This document shows, piece after piece, positions 8,423 to 17,695 of a stretch of 64,000 nucleotides of DNA. The translations under genes and the position numbers were made by a program. Numbering within the stretch: the first letter of the stretch is position 1; each line of letters starts with the position of its first letter. The DNA is from Deltaproteobacteria bacterium HGW-Deltaproteobacteria-18 (GTDB taxonomy: Bacteria; Desulfobacterota; Desulfovibrionia; Desulfovibrionales; Desulfomicrobiaceae): assembly GCA_002841885.1 (NCBI GenBank), contig PHBE01000007.1, positions 1 to 64,000 of the forward strand, in the 5' to 3' direction. The notes under the pieces were generated by a model, which was given only the letters and a program-made list of their open reading frames with translations, did no database searches and was not told the DNA's origin.

Positions 8423-9739
8423 ATGAAAGAACGCGTCTGGATAAAAGACGAAGGTGTTGAACGGGGGGCTGAGAAGCTGACCCCGGAGAAGATCGAGAAG
8501 ACGATCAACGCGGTGCTTGGGAACGAAGCCGGTGCGCGAATGAAAGCATATGTCGAGACATGCGCGCACTGCGGGCTCTGTTCCGAGGCCTGCCATTTCT
8601 TTCTTTCCCGCGACCGCGACCCGCGCTTTTCCCCCGTGGGCAAGGTCAAACAGACCATCTGGGAAATGCTTGACAAGAAGGGCAAGGTTTCCGTTGAATT
8701 CATGAAGCAGGCCACTCAGATAGCGCAGACTGAATGCAATTTGTGCAGAAGATGCGTGCAGTATTGTCCTTTTGGAATAGATATTGGCTATATGATGACT
8801 ATGGTGCGTCGTATTGTGCACAAGCTGGAACTTACTCCTTTATATATCCAAGATACTGCACATTCTCACTCCGCGACCATGAATCAGATGTGGGTCAAGG
8901 ATGACGAGTGGATCGACGCCCTGATCTGGCAGGAAGACGAATTGCGGGAGGAATTGCCGAGCGCCCGCATCCCGCTGGAAAAGGAAGGCGCCGAGATCAT
9001 GTACTCCGTCATCGGACCGGAACCCAAGTTCCGCACCCAGCTTATCTACCAGGCTGCGGCTATTCTGAACGAATCGGGGTGCGATTGGACCATGCCAGCC
9101 ACTCCTGGCTGGGACAACTCGGATATGGCCATGTTTACCGGAGACTCGGAAATGATGGCTCGTCTGAAAAGGACGCATTTCGAGACTGCGGCGCGACTCA
9201 GGGTCAAAAAGATCGTCATGGGAGAATGCGGTCATGCATTCCGGTCGGTTTACGATACAGGCAACCGTGTTCTGGGATGGCAGATGCCGCCCATCCCGGT
9301 TGTCCATGCCCTTGAGTTTTATTGGGATTTGCTTAATGCAGGCAAAATCAAGGTTGCCAGGCAGATAGAAGAGCCGGTGACGTTTCATGATCCGTGCAAC
9401 GTGGTGCGTGGGCGAGGTCTTCATGAAAAAGCCAGGGAAGTTGTACGCGCTTTCTGTCCAAACCTGGTAGAGATGCACCCCAACAGAGAACACAATATCT
9501 GCTGCGCGGCTGGCGGAGGAGTTATCAATTGTGGTCCGCCTTTCAAGAACTCTCGCGTCGAAAGCAACAGTATCAAGGCTGAGCAGCTCAAAGCCACTGG
9601 GGTCCGACTTTGCATAGCTCCATGCCACAACTGTCACGGCGGACTTGAAGACATTATCCATAAATACAAGCTCGGCATGGAGCTCAAGTTCCTAGGGGAA
9701 ATTATCTATGATTGCATGGAAAAACCAAATGCTGTCTAG
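8423..9739 (+). CDS. tmcB: TmcB, HdrD-like iron-sulfur subunit of the Tmc complex
   Basis: 438-residue cytoplasmic iron-sulfur protein. Two [4Fe-4S] motifs are near the N-terminus: CAHCGLCSEAC (about residues 48-58) and CNLCRRCVQYC (about 100-110). The C-terminal half is CCG-domain-like, with ECGHAF, HDPCN, ICCAAGGG and IAPCHNC, the pattern of heterodisulfide reductase subunit HdrD that can carry an unusual cysteine-rich cluster. It should accept electrons from TmcC on the cytoplasmic face. HmcF (15301-16683) is its paralogue. It lies 15 nt after tmcC behind GAGGAG. Confidence 0.9.
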   Translation: MKERVWIKDEGVERGAEKLTPEKIEKTINAVLGNEAGARMKAYVETCAHCGLCSEACHFFLSRDRDPRFSPVGKVKQTIWEMLDKKGKVSVEFMKQATQIAQTECNLCRRCVQYCPFGIDIGYMMTMVRRIVHKLELTPLYIQDTAHSHSATMNQMWVKDDEWIDALIWQEDELREELPSARIPLEKEGAEIMYSVIGPEPKFRTQLIYQAAAILNESGCDWTMPATPGWDNSDMAMFTGDSEMMARLKRTHFETAARLRVKKIVMGECGHAFRSVYDTGNRVLGWQMPPIPVVHALEFYWDLLNAGKIKVARQIEEPVTFHDPCNVVRGRGLHEKAREVVRAFCPNLVEMHPNREHNICCAAGGGVINCGPPFKNSRVESNSIKAEQLKATGVRLCIAPCHNCHGGLEDIIHKYKLGMELKFLGEIIYDCMEKPNAV

Positions 9740-9748
9740 GGGTGAGCA

Positions 9749-10138
9749 ATGAGACATATACTATACAGATACTTCATTTTCTGCTCTGTCGTGCTCTGCG
9801 TCACGTTTTGCAGTATTTCGGCTTTTTCTCAGGACGACACCTACTTGAAGGTCGACGCCTTTGGAAAAATGGAACGTCCGGTCAGCGCATTTGATCATGA
9901 TGACCACAATGACAAGGCTGCTCTGGAAGATTGTTCAGTGTGCCATCATGTTTACGAAGATGGAAAACTCGTCGAGGGCGAGAGTTCCGAGGACCAGGGT
10001 TGCGCCGACTGCCATACGCTCAAGGCGCAAGGCAGCCAGCCAGGACTCATGATGGCCTACCACAAACAGTGTAAGAGCTGTCATATCGAATCCAAAAAGG
10101 GTCCAGTCGCTTGTGGCGAATGTCATGTAAAAAAATAA
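9749..10138 (+). CDS. tmcA: TmcA, type II tetrahaem cytochrome c3
   Basis: 129-residue periplasmic cytochrome with an N-terminal signal peptide (about residues 1-27). Four CxxCH haem sites are present: CSVCHH, CADCH, CKSCH and CGECH. The HH after the first site supplies the extra axial histidine typical of c3, and DHDDH upstream resembles the c3 heme-ligand region. The many Asp/Glu fit the acidic type II c3 that takes electrons from periplasmic hydrogenase or the type I c3 pool and passes them to TmcBC. It closes the tmcDCBA group and is followed by a strong terminator. Confidence 0.92.
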   Translation: MRHILYRYFIFCSVVLCVTFCSISAFSQDDTYLKVDAFGKMERPVSAFDHDDHNDKAALEDCSVCHHVYEDGKLVEGESSEDQGCADCHTLKAQGSQPGLMMAYHKQCKSCHIESKKGPVACGECHVKK

Positions 10139-10162
10139 CAGGTTCTATATTTAATTGCCTGT

Positions 10163-10193
10163 ACCGGCCTTCGCTTGAAGGCCGGTTTTTTTT
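10163..10193 (+). terminator. Terminator after tmcA
   Basis: Stem ACCGGCCTT / AAGGCCGGT (9 bp) with a 6-nt loop, followed by seven or more T. It separates the tmc transcript from the hmc leader. Confidence 0.9.
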
Positions 10194-10380
10194 GAGAAAA
10201 TTTCATTTTTTTTGGCTTATCCGCCTTGCGCTGTTGGGCTCACAACATTTTGCAGCAAATCAAATATTCTTTAATATTTATATAAAAAACAGATTGTTGC
10301 GTAGTGCTATCTCTTTGCTCCGGGCCGTGAAATTTTGGGTTTTCGTAATTCCAAGTGATTGTGAAAAAAGGGATTAGCTA

Positions 10381-10437
10381 TTGACGACATTGCCGTAATT
10401 CTATACCTCCTAGGTCGGAATAAATCATACCGGAATA
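10381..10437 (+). promoter_or_regulatory. Candidate hmc promoter with overlapping operator
   Basis: The 397-nt gap 10194-10590 is AT-rich at first and holds no gene. TTGACG at 10381-10386 and TATACC at 10402-10407 could be -35 and -10 elements, with a short 15-nt spacer. Over the -10 lies ATACC-N7-TCGGAAT (10403-10421), and 5 nt beyond it a second element, ATACCGGAATA (10427-10437). In D. vulgaris the hmc operon is repressed by Rrf2, whose homologue is encoded at 19671. These elements are candidate Rrf2 sites by position and symmetry only. Confidence 0.4.
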
Positions 10438-10590
10438 GTCTGCTTAATCTCAATTTTTTTGGGGGAGTTTAGGAACGGGCGCACACGGTCTGATTTTTTT
10501 CCGTTTCAAGGAAGGTGCTGGGGGGACGGCCTCCGGGCTTTGGAGGTTTCCGGAATTTTCCGGAGCGGATTTCAACAAAGGAATTTTCAC

Positions 10591-12135
10591 ATGGAGAAGG
10601 GAAGACCAATGCTGCGATGGGTTGGAATCCTGTGCGTAAGCATGGCTGTGGCTGGATTCGGTCTGAACGCTCTTGGGGGAAAACAGGAATCGGTCGAAAC
10701 GAAATTAATGGGCGCGGATCTGATTTCCATCGACACGCTCAAGAAGTTCGGCGATATCGATTATCCTGTGGTCCGGTTTGAGCACGACAAGCACACCAAG
10801 GCTGTGGAGGGTAAGTGCGAATCCTGCCATACAGTGACCGGCAACACGGTCACGGCCAAGTTCAAGCGTCAGGAAGATACGAATGCCGCGGAAATCAAGG
10901 CCATTTATCACGACAACTGCATCAAGTGTCATGAGGACACGACCAAGGCCGGCAAGAAAAGCGGTCCAGGCAGCGAACAGTGCCGGACCTGCCACGCAGG
11001 GCCTGCGGAGTCGCCACGGACTTTGATCTCGTTTGATAAATCCCTTCATTACCGCCACTCGTCCTCAAAGATGGTTCTTCCTGCCCCGGGGCAGAAGGAG
11101 AACTGCTCCAAATGCCATTCCCAGGACAAGCCCGAAGAGCGTAATCTCGCTTTTGCCGAGAACAAGGATCAGGCCCATGAAAAATGCCTGTCCTGCCATA
11201 TGGAAATCGGCAAGGCTCAGCAGCCTACCGGGCCTGTGGAGTGCGCCGGCTGTCATGACGCCGGTGTTCGTGCCGGATTCAAGAAGGTCGCGGATGTGCC
11301 AAGGCTTGAAGCCGGCCAATCCGACTACGCGCTGCTCATGGCCGCCACGGCCAAGGCCGGAACCGAGCCCAAACTGGTCAGTACCGTGCCCTTCAATCAC
11401 AAGTTGCACGAAGAAAAGAACGAGAACTGCTCGGTCTGTCACCACAACGCTTCCTCCAAGGGTGTGATCCCCTGTTCGCAGTGCCATACTTCGCTGGGCA
11501 AGGAAGAGGGCGGATTCATAACTACCGATCAGGCCATGCATCGCGTGACCGCGCAGGCCAGTTGCGTGGGTTGTCATACCCAGGCCCAGGCCAAGCCGGA
11601 GTGCTCCGGATGCCATACTTTCATGGGTAGAACCGGTCAGGGCACCGAGGCCAGCTGCGCCAAGTGTCATGTCGAGATCAATGCCGGAGCGGAACTGCTC
11701 GAGAGCAAGACTGCCCGGAACAACACCGCTGCGATGCTCATGAACTCCCGCGTCAAGACCGATCCTGAAATCAAGGTGAACGAGATTCCCGAGATCGTGG
11801 AGATCGGCGTGCTCGCCAATGAATACCAGCCCGGCAAGTTTCCGCATCGCAAGATCGTGCAGAAGATCATGGACGGCATGAAGGATAGCTCCATGGCGGC
11901 TTATTTCCATTCCAGCCCCAACGCGGTCTGTTCCGGTTGTCACCACAACAGCCCTGCGTCCGCAAATCCTCCCAAGTGTGCCAGCTGTCACGGCAAGGTC
12001 GCGGATTGGAAGGATGGCGCCAAGCCTGACCTGAAGACCGCTTACCATCAGCAATGCATCGGTTGTCATAGCGAAATGGGCATCCAGAAGCCGGCGGCCA
12101 CTGCCTGCGCGGAATGTCATGCCGTAAAGCAATAA
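10591..12135 (+). CDS. hmcA: HmcA, high-molecular-weight cytochrome c with 15 CxxCH sites
   Basis: 514-residue periplasmic multihaem cytochrome c of the Hmc complex. The signal peptide covers about residues 1-30. I count 15 CxxCH motifs, against 16 for D. vulgaris HmcA. They group as 3 + 3 in the N-terminal half and 4 + 1 + 4 in the C-terminal half, the latter like nonahaem cytochrome 9HcA. CxxCHH with the extra ligand His occurs at sites 7 (CSVCHH) and 12 (CSGCHH), but site 4 is CSKCHS. The ATG at 10591 follows AAAGGAA by 8 nt and matches my memory of the D. vulgaris N-terminus; ATG 10609 is an alternative. First gene of hmcABCDEF. Confidence 0.93.
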   Translation: MEKGRPMLRWVGILCVSMAVAGFGLNALGGKQESVETKLMGADLISIDTLKKFGDIDYPVVRFEHDKHTKAVEGKCESCHTVTGNTVTAKFKRQEDTNAAEIKAIYHDNCIKCHEDTTKAGKKSGPGSEQCRTCHAGPAESPRTLISFDKSLHYRHSSSKMVLPAPGQKENCSKCHSQDKPEERNLAFAENKDQAHEKCLSCHMEIGKAQQPTGPVECAGCHDAGVRAGFKKVADVPRLEAGQSDYALLMAATAKAGTEPKLVSTVPFNHKLHEEKNENCSVCHHNASSKGVIPCSQCHTSLGKEEGGFITTDQAMHRVTAQASCVGCHTQAQAKPECSGCHTFMGRTGQGTEASCAKCHVEINAGAELLESKTARNNTAAMLMNSRVKTDPEIKVNEIPEIVEIGVLANEYQPGKFPHRKIVQKIMDGMKDSSMAAYFHSSPNAVCSGCHHNSPASANPPKCASCHGKVADWKDGAKPDLKTAYHQQCIGCHSEMGIQKPAATACAECHAVKQ

Positions 12136-12169
12136 CCTGCCCGGAAGGTCGCAATAACGAGGAGCTACT

Positions 12170-13228
12170 ATGAAACGCAGAAAATTCATTGGCATGCTGG
12201 CTGGCGCAGGAGCCTGTTTGGCGGCGTCTTCGGCCACAGCCGGTGGAACACATCATTTTAAGGGATATCCCGAAAGCTTCGGGGTGCTGTTCGACAGCAC
12301 CAAGTGCATCGGCTGCAGAAAATGCGAAGCCGCATGCAACAAGGTCAACGAACTGCCCGCACAGCCGGTCCCCTTCGACGATTTGACTGTAATGGACAAG
12401 AAACGGCGTACGCACCACGACACCTTCACCGTGGTCAACAAGTACGAAATCGGCAACAAGCCGGTATATCGCAAGCAGCAGTGCAATCATTGTCTTGAGC
12501 CTGCCTGCGCCTCGGCCTGTTTTGTCGGCGCCTTCGTCAAGGACAAGACCGGCGCGGTGCGTCACGACGAATCCAAGTGTGTGGGTTGTCGTTACTGCAT
12601 GATCGCCTGTCCCTTCGAGGTTCCGACCTACGAATACCACGATCCGATCACCCCCCGTGTGCGCAAGTGCACCATGTGCCAGCCCCGGATTGAAGAGGGA
12701 AAGCTTCCGGGTTGCGTCGAAGACTGCCCCAAGGGAGCCCTGGTCTTCGGGCGTCGCGAGGATCTGCTGAACATCGCCCGGGAACGTATCCGCAAGCATC
12801 CGAACATTTACATTGATCACATCTACGGTGAACGTGAAATGGGCGGAACAAGCTGGATGTATATCTCCGCCGTGCCGTTCGAGAAAATCGGCATGCGTGA
12901 GGATCTGGGCATCACTCCTGCCCCGGAATTCACTTCCGGCGCATTGTCCGTCGTTCCGGCCATCGTGGGCCTGTGGCCCATGTTTTTGACCGGAGCTTAC
13001 GCCCTGACCAAACGCCGGGAGAAGATTGCCGAGGAAGAGCAGCACCATGCCGTGGCCGAGGCCGTGGCTGACGCGCAGGCCGAAGCGGCGAAGAAGACGA
13101 AAGCGGCCATGGACAAGGCGGAACGCGATAAGCAGGCTGCCATTGATCGAGAAGTGAAAAAAGCGCTCAAGGAAGCGGAAGAAGCCCGGCTAAAGGCCGA
13201 AACTCCCGCTGATCCGAGTGAGCAATAA
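12170..13228 (+). CDS. hmcB: HmcB, four-cluster ferredoxin subunit of the Hmc complex
   Basis: 352-residue iron-sulfur protein. The N-terminus [10 protein letters not shown] resembles a twin-arginine leader or anchor. Four [4Fe-4S] motifs of the DmsB/HybA type follow: [35 protein letters not shown] and CTMCQ with CVEDCP (about residues 43-190). A hydrophobic segment near residues 255-275 probably anchors the C-terminus. The last ~75 residues are an Ala/Lys/Glu-rich predicted coiled coil, [19 protein letters not shown] being typical. It connects HmcA to the membrane subunit HmcC, which starts 12 nt downstream. Confidence 0.92.
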   Translation: MKRRKFIGMLAGAGACLAASSATAGGTHHFKGYPESFGVLFDSTKCIGCRKCEAACNKVNELPAQPVPFDDLTVMDKKRRTHHDTFTVVNKYEIGNKPVYRKQQCNHCLEPACASACFVGAFVKDKTGAVRHDESKCVGCRYCMIACPFEVPTYEYHDPITPRVRKCTMCQPRIEEGKLPGCVEDCPKGALVFGRREDLLNIARERIRKHPNIYIDHIYGEREMGGTSWMYISAVPFEKIGMREDLGITPAPEFTSGALSVVPAIVGLWPMFLTGAYALTKRREKIAEEEQHHAVAEAVADAQAEAAKKTKAAMDKAERDKQAAIDREVKKALKEAEEARLKAETPADPSEQ

Positions 13229-13240
13229 GGAGGAGTGTTG

Positions 13241-14410
13241 ATGTCTCACCACACCACACCAAGCAAGACATTCTGGACTCCGGCGAATATTCTGACTGCC
13301 GTCATCCTGGTCATCGGGCTGGTTTTGACCGTGAAGCGATTCACCATGGGCATCGGGTCGGTGACCAACCTGAGCGACGACAATCCCTGGGGTATCTGGA
13401 TCGGCTTCGACCTGCTCTGCGGCGTCGCCCTGGCCGCCGGCGGATACACGACCTCCGCAGCCGTGTACCTGTTCGGCATGAAAAAATATCATTCTGCGGT
13501 GCGTCCGGCAATTACCACCGCATTTCTGGGCTACGCATTCGTCGTCTTTGCCCTGCTCTACGACCTGGGCCGCTATTACCGGCTGCCCTATCCGCTGACT
13601 ATCTATCCCGGCCCCACCTCCTTTCTTTTCGAAGTAGGTTTGTGTGTGGCCCTGTATCTGACCGTTCTCGCCATCGAATTCTCGCCCGCGCTGTGGGAAA
13701 CCCTGCGCTGGAAGAAGCTTCGGTTCTGGGCGCATAGCCTGACCCTGGTGCTGACCATCTTCGGCGTTGTCCTGTCCACCCTGCACCAGTCTTCGCTGGG
13801 CGGCCTGTACATGCTCGCGCCTTCGAAGCTGCACCCGCTGTGGTACTCGCCCTATCTGGCGCTCTTCTTTTTCATTTCAAGCATTCCAGCTGGTCTTTCA
13901 ATGGTCATTTTCGAAGGGGGCCTGTCGCACAAGTTTCTGCATCACAAGATGGATGAGACTCACATACAGGAAGCTCCCGGCGTGACTCTGGGTTTCTCCA
14001 AGGCTGCGGCAGTGGTTCTTTTTACCTATTTCAATCTGAAGTGGATCGGCGTGGCTCTGGACAATAACTGGCACCATCTCACGACGGGCTGGGGCGCCTG
14101 GTTTCTGGTTGAAATGCTCGGTTTCGTGCTCGTGCCTTGCCTGATGTATGCAATGGCTGCCCGCGAAAAAAATCAGAAGCTGGCCTTTTATGCATCCATC
14201 GTCACCGTGCTGGGAATCGTGCTCAACAGGCTCAATATCTCGCTGGTGGCCTTCAACTGGCAACTCCCGGCCGAAGTCCGTTATTTTCCTTCCTGGGAAG
14301 AGATCATGATCACCGTATTCATCGTCACCCTTGAAATCACCGTGTTGCGGATCTGCCTGAACAAGCTGCCGATCCTGCATGAACACCCTGAATTCAAGGG
14401 CGCGCACTAA
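13241..14410 (+). CDS. hmcC: HmcC, NrfD-like membrane subunit of the Hmc complex
   Basis: 389-residue integral membrane protein of the NrfD/PsrC family, with about ten hydrophobic segments, expected to exchange electrons with menaquinone or pass them across the membrane without haem of its own. The start at MSHHTTPSKT is chosen because AAGGAGGAG ends about 6 nt before it; GTG and TTG codons just upstream in frame are inside that spacing. Conserved-looking elements include NPWGIWIGFD, DLGRYYRL and LHQSSLGGLY. It sits between hmcB and the tiny hmcD. Confidence 0.92.
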   Translation: MSHHTTPSKTFWTPANILTAVILVIGLVLTVKRFTMGIGSVTNLSDDNPWGIWIGFDLLCGVALAAGGYTTSAAVYLFGMKKYHSAVRPAITTAFLGYAFVVFALLYDLGRYYRLPYPLTIYPGPTSFLFEVGLCVALYLTVLAIEFSPALWETLRWKKLRFWAHSLTLVLTIFGVVLSTLHQSSLGGLYMLAPSKLHPLWYSPYLALFFFISSIPAGLSMVIFEGGLSHKFLHHKMDETHIQEAPGVTLGFSKAAAVVLFTYFNLKWIGVALDNNWHHLTTGWGAWFLVEMLGFVLVPCLMYAMAAREKNQKLAFYASIVTVLGIVLNRLNISLVAFNWQLPAEVRYFPSWEEIMITVFIVTLEITVLRICLNKLPILHEHPEFKGAH

Positions 14411-14423
14411 AGGAGGCTGAAAG

Positions 14424-14573
14424 ATGGAATTCATGACCTATCATGACTTCATGTTCTGGACCAAGGGCATGGCCTATGTCGGCATGGGCATTGGTCTGGT
14501 GGCATTCGTGGCCTTCTGGCTGTTCGTGTCCGAAAGGGACGTGGACAAGTTCGCTGACACGGAAGAAGAATAG
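14424..14573 (+). CDS. hmcD: HmcD, small single-helix subunit of the Hmc complex
   Basis: 49-residue protein with one transmembrane helix (about residues 14-35, GMAYVGMGIGLVAFVAFW) and a short acidic tail ending in EEE. AGGAGG lies 7 nt before the ATG. Its size and position between hmcC and hmcE match D. vulgaris HmcD. Its function is unknown; it is presumed structural in the membrane part. Confidence 0.85.
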   Translation: MEFMTYHDFMFWTKGMAYVGMGIGLVAFVAFWLFVSERDVDKFADTEEE

Positions 14574-14608
14574 GCTCGGTCCTTATCCGACCAATGAAGG
14601 AGTAATCT

Positions 14609-15283
14609 ATGTATGAGATATTGACTGGCCCGCTGCTCTGGCTTGCCTTTGCGGTATTCTTTTTCGGCCTGGCCGCCCGGGTGGTGATGTATTTCATGGG
14701 TCTCGACTGGAGACTGGACCGTGTGGCCTACAAGCCGCACATGGGCTACGGCCTGAAGGGTGCCTTCAGGTCCGTTTATCGCTGGCTGCTGCCCTTCGGG
14801 ACTTACAGCTGGCGGGCCAAGCCCATTTTCACGGTCATGTTTTTCGCATTTCACATCGGGCTCGTGATCGTGCCCCTGTTCCTGGAAGGGCACGCGGTCA
14901 TGATCAGGAGCGGTCTTGGAATCGATTGGCCGGCCATGCCGCAGCTGCTCGCTGACGTTCTGGCCATAGCAGCCTTTCTGGCCGGCCTTGGCATTGCGGT
15001 TCGCCGTCTGCTTCTGCCTGAAGTGCGCATCCTGACCGACATCAAGGATGTCATGCTGCTGGTGCTGATTCTGACCCTGCTGGGCTCCGGCATCATCGCC
15101 ACCTATCATACCGCCAACTATTCGTTCTGGATCACCCTGCACGTACTGTGCGGCGTGATTGTGCTGCTCGCAGCCCCTTTCACCAAGCTGTCTCATATTG
15201 CGCTGTTTTTCTGCACGCGCATTCAGATCGGCATGGATTTCGGGATCAAGCGCGGCGGAATGAAGTCCAATTTTGACTGGTAA
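14609..15283 (+). CDS. hmcE: HmcE, cytochrome b subunit of the Hmc complex
   Basis: 224-residue membrane protein with about five helices, the HdrE/NarI-like cytochrome b partner of HmcF. Candidate haem ligands lie in FHIGL, EGHAV, TYHTANY, LHVLC and KLSHI, at positions equivalent to those in TmcC (7748-8407). It would receive electrons from the HmcC/quinone side and hand them to cytoplasmic HmcF. The ATG follows AAGGAG; hmcF starts 17 nt after the stop. Confidence 0.9.
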   Translation: MYEILTGPLLWLAFAVFFFGLAARVVMYFMGLDWRLDRVAYKPHMGYGLKGAFRSVYRWLLPFGTYSWRAKPIFTVMFFAFHIGLVIVPLFLEGHAVMIRSGLGIDWPAMPQLLADVLAIAAFLAGLGIAVRRLLLPEVRILTDIKDVMLLVLILTLLGSGIIATYHTANYSFWITLHVLCGVIVLLAAPFTKLSHIALFFCTRIQIGMDFGIKRGGMKSNFDW

Positions 15284-15300
15284 GCCAAGAGGAACACGAT

Positions 15301-16683
15301 ATGCCCGAAGGTACAATTTGTAATAAGAGACCCGTTGCCACCCGGGAGGACCTCGATGCCCTCTTGGCCGACAGCAACGGAAAGAAATACTACGCGGAAA
15401 TGGAAGAACTGGATGTAGATGCCGAGAAGCTCTGGGCAACCATCCAGAAAACAATGAAATCAAGAACCAAGACCTGGCTTGATATCTGCGCCCATTGCGG
15501 ACTCTGTGCCGACAGCTGCTTTCTGTACAGCGTAAACGGCCGCGATCCCAAGCAGGTTCCCTCGTACAAGATCCAGTCCACGCTTGGTGAAATCGTCAAG
15601 AAGAAGGGCAATGTGACCAACGAATTCATGCGCATGTGCATGGATACGGCCTGGTCCAAGTGCACCTGCTGCAACCGTTGCGGATCCTTTTGTCCCTACG
15701 GCATCGACATGGGCGTCATGTTCGGCTATCTGCGCGGATTGCTGCATTCCCAGGGTTTCGTGCCGTGGGAACTCAAGATTGGTTCCGGCATGCACCGTCT
15801 CTTCCGCGCGCAGATGGACGTCACCGTTGAGGAGTTCGTGGACACCTGCGAATGGATGGTTGACGAAGCGCTGGAGGAATGGCCTTGCCTGGAAATTCCG
15901 GTGGACAAGGAAGATGCCGACATTGTCTATATGATCAACGCCCGCGAGGCCAAGCATTACCCTGAAGACATCGTCGAGGCGGCCATCCTGTTCCACGTCG
16001 CCGGTGAGAACTGGACCATGCCCTCCGAAGGCTGGGAAATGACCAGTCTCTCCATGTTCGCCGGTGACTGGGAAGCCTGCAAGATGCAGGTTGAAACCGT
16101 GTACGGAGCCATGGAGCGTCTGCGCCCCAAACGCATGGTCGCCACGGAATGCGGTCACGCCTACCGTGCCACGGTCATCGAAGGTCCGTACTGGGCCGGT
16201 CGGCCCGATGGACAGCCTCCTGTGGAATGTCTGCACTACGTGGAATGGGTGGCCGAAGCCCTGGAAACAGGCAAACTGAAGATTGATCCGGCCAAGAGAA
16301 TCAAGGAACCGGTCACGCTGCAGGATTCCTGCAACTATGTGCGTAATGCCGGGCTGCGTGACTGCGGTCGAATCATCATGAAACATATTGCGGAAGACTT
16401 CCGTGAGATGGCTCCCAACAAGGAACACAACTATTGTTGTGGCGGTGGTGGCGGATTTAATGGTATCGGACGTTATCGTAAACAGCGCAACGTCGCGCTG
16501 AAGATGAAGCGTGAGCAGATTCTGGCTACAGGTGCGAAGTTCGTCATTGCCCCCTGCCACAACTGCTGGGATGCCATCCGCGATCTGGAAGAGGAGTTCG
16601 AGATCGGTATCCGTTGGAGCTTCCTGAAGCCGATTCTGATCAAGATGCTGGTTGTTCCGGAACATCTCTTGCCGCAGGAATAA
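15301..16683 (+). CDS. hmcF: HmcF, HdrD-like iron-sulfur subunit of the Hmc complex
   Basis: 460-residue cytoplasmic protein. Two [4Fe-4S] motifs are [11 protein letters not shown] (about residues 64-74) and [11 protein letters not shown] (about 120-130). CCG-domain features follow: [20 protein letters not shown] and IAPCHNC. The glycine run after CC is the normal CCG form, whereas TmcB has CCAAGGG at that place. HmcF should be the cytoplasmic electron exit of Hmc. It is the last hmc structural gene; a perfect hairpin separates it from the universal stress gene. Confidence 0.92.
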   Translation: MPEGTICNKRPVATREDLDALLADSNGKKYYAEMEELDVDAEKLWATIQKTMKSRTKTWLDICAHCGLCADSCFLYSVNGRDPKQVPSYKIQSTLGEIVKKKGNVTNEFMRMCMDTAWSKCTCCNRCGSFCPYGIDMGVMFGYLRGLLHSQGFVPWELKIGSGMHRLFRAQMDVTVEEFVDTCEWMVDEALEEWPCLEIPVDKEDADIVYMINAREAKHYPEDIVEAAILFHVAGENWTMPSEGWEMTSLSMFAGDWEACKMQVETVYGAMERLRPKRMVATECGHAYRATVIEGPYWAGRPDGQPPVECLHYVEWVAEALETGKLKIDPAKRIKEPVTLQDSCNYVRNAGLRDCGRIIMKHIAEDFREMAPNKEHNYCCGGGGGFNGIGRYRKQRNVALKMKREQILATGAKFVIAPCHNCWDAIRDLEEEFEIGIRWSFLKPILIKMLVVPEHLLPQE

Positions 16684-16697
16684 GTCTGTCCAGACAA

Positions 16698-16726
16698 CGG
16701 CATGCCGCTTTTATGGCGGCATGCCG
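16698..16726 (+). other. Intercistronic hairpin between hmcF and the stress gene
   Basis: Perfect 11-bp stem CGGCATGCCGC / GCGGCATGCCG with a 7-nt loop (TTTTATG). There is no T run after it, so it is not a standard terminator. It could stabilise the hmc mRNA or act as a processing site, setting lower expression of the downstream regulatory genes. Confidence 0.6.
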
Positions 16727-16748
16727 CAAACAGAACGGGAGTTGACAT

Positions 16749-17669
16749 ATGTTTACAAAGATTCTGTTCGCCACCTCCGGCTCTCCCTGTTGTGATGCCG
16801 CAGCGCGTGTCGCGTTCGATTTGGCAGCGCGTTATAATGCCAAACTTTTTGTCTATCATGTGCTGGGTGTTCCAAGCCGTGGCTTCAGTCAGGTCGTTGT
16901 TGACGTGAGAACTGGCGAAAAGGTGGAGTTGGACGAGGATTACACATTGTGGGTCAAGGATGAACTCAAAAACACCTATGACCGTCAAATGAAGAGCGGA
17001 GTCGATTGCGAGATCGAGACCGCAGTAGGCATTCCTCACCGCGAAGTGCTGCGCAAGGCACGCCAGGAAGATGTGGATCTGATTGTCATGGGTGCCAGCA
17101 CCACCGGCTGCGAGGCCGATGCCGATGCATATCAGCGTCATTTCGCAGGTTCCACGCTGCAGCGCGTAGCCAAGGCCTCCAAGGCCCCGGTCCTGGTGGT
17201 CAACCGTCCGGTGGCCTCTTTTTGGGGCGGGTTCACAAATATTGTCTTCGGTGCGGATTTTTCCAAGGCATCCGAGCATGCCTTCAAGTTCGCGCTCAAC
17301 ACGGCCAAGGAACTGGATGCCAAGCTGCATGTTTTCCATGCCATCGATATCGGCTCTACCCACAGCCTCATTTCCCAGAAGGACCTCGACGACCAGATGA
17401 TCGAGGCCAGGGACCGGATGCGCCGCAAATATCTCATCCAGACCGGCGATTTCAAGAATGTCACGGCCGATATCTGGGAAGGCATCCCGTATGTCGAAAT
17501 CGTCAAGTACGCCCGTGAGAAGCAGGCCGACCTGATCATCATGGCGCACCATTCCAAGGACGTCAGCGATGAGGCCTCCGCCTTTGGCCATACTCTGGAG
17601 CAGGTGCTGCTGCGCGCAACCTGTCCCGTGGCTTCGGTCAATCGTCCGGATAAAATTCAAACTGTATAA
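16749..17669 (+). CDS. Tandem universal stress protein
   Basis: 306 residues made of two Usp domains, about 1-150 and 155-306. Domain 1 has VMGAST and then FAGSTLQRVAKASKAPVLVV, close to the G-x2-G-x9-G-(S/T) nucleotide site. Domain 2 keeps the fold (FGADFSKASEHAF, IIMAHHS, ATCPVASV) but its GHTLEQVLL segment is less canonical. A universal stress gene occupies the same place in the D. vulgaris tmc locus (DVU0261, from memory). It probably senses energy or nucleotide state and lies 26 nt ahead of the receiver gene. Confidence 0.88.
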   Translation: MFTKILFATSGSPCCDAAARVAFDLAARYNAKLFVYHVLGVPSRGFSQVVVDVRTGEKVELDEDYTLWVKDELKNTYDRQMKSGVDCEIETAVGIPHREVLRKARQEDVDLIVMGASTTGCEADADAYQRHFAGSTLQRVAKASKAPVLVVNRPVASFWGGFTNIVFGADFSKASEHAFKFALNTAKELDAKLHVFHAIDIGSTHSLISQKDLDDQMIEARDRMRRKYLIQTGDFKNVTADIWEGIPYVEIVKYAREKQADLIIMAHHSKDVSDEASAFGHTLEQVLLRATCPVASVNRPDKIQTV

Positions 17670-17695
17670 CGTGTAATCGTGATTGGGGGTGTAAG

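Noticed and set aside
11065-12237. 390-codon antisense open frame over hmcA
   Set aside because: Antisense of Cys/His-rich haem motifs; no start signal and no plausible protein.
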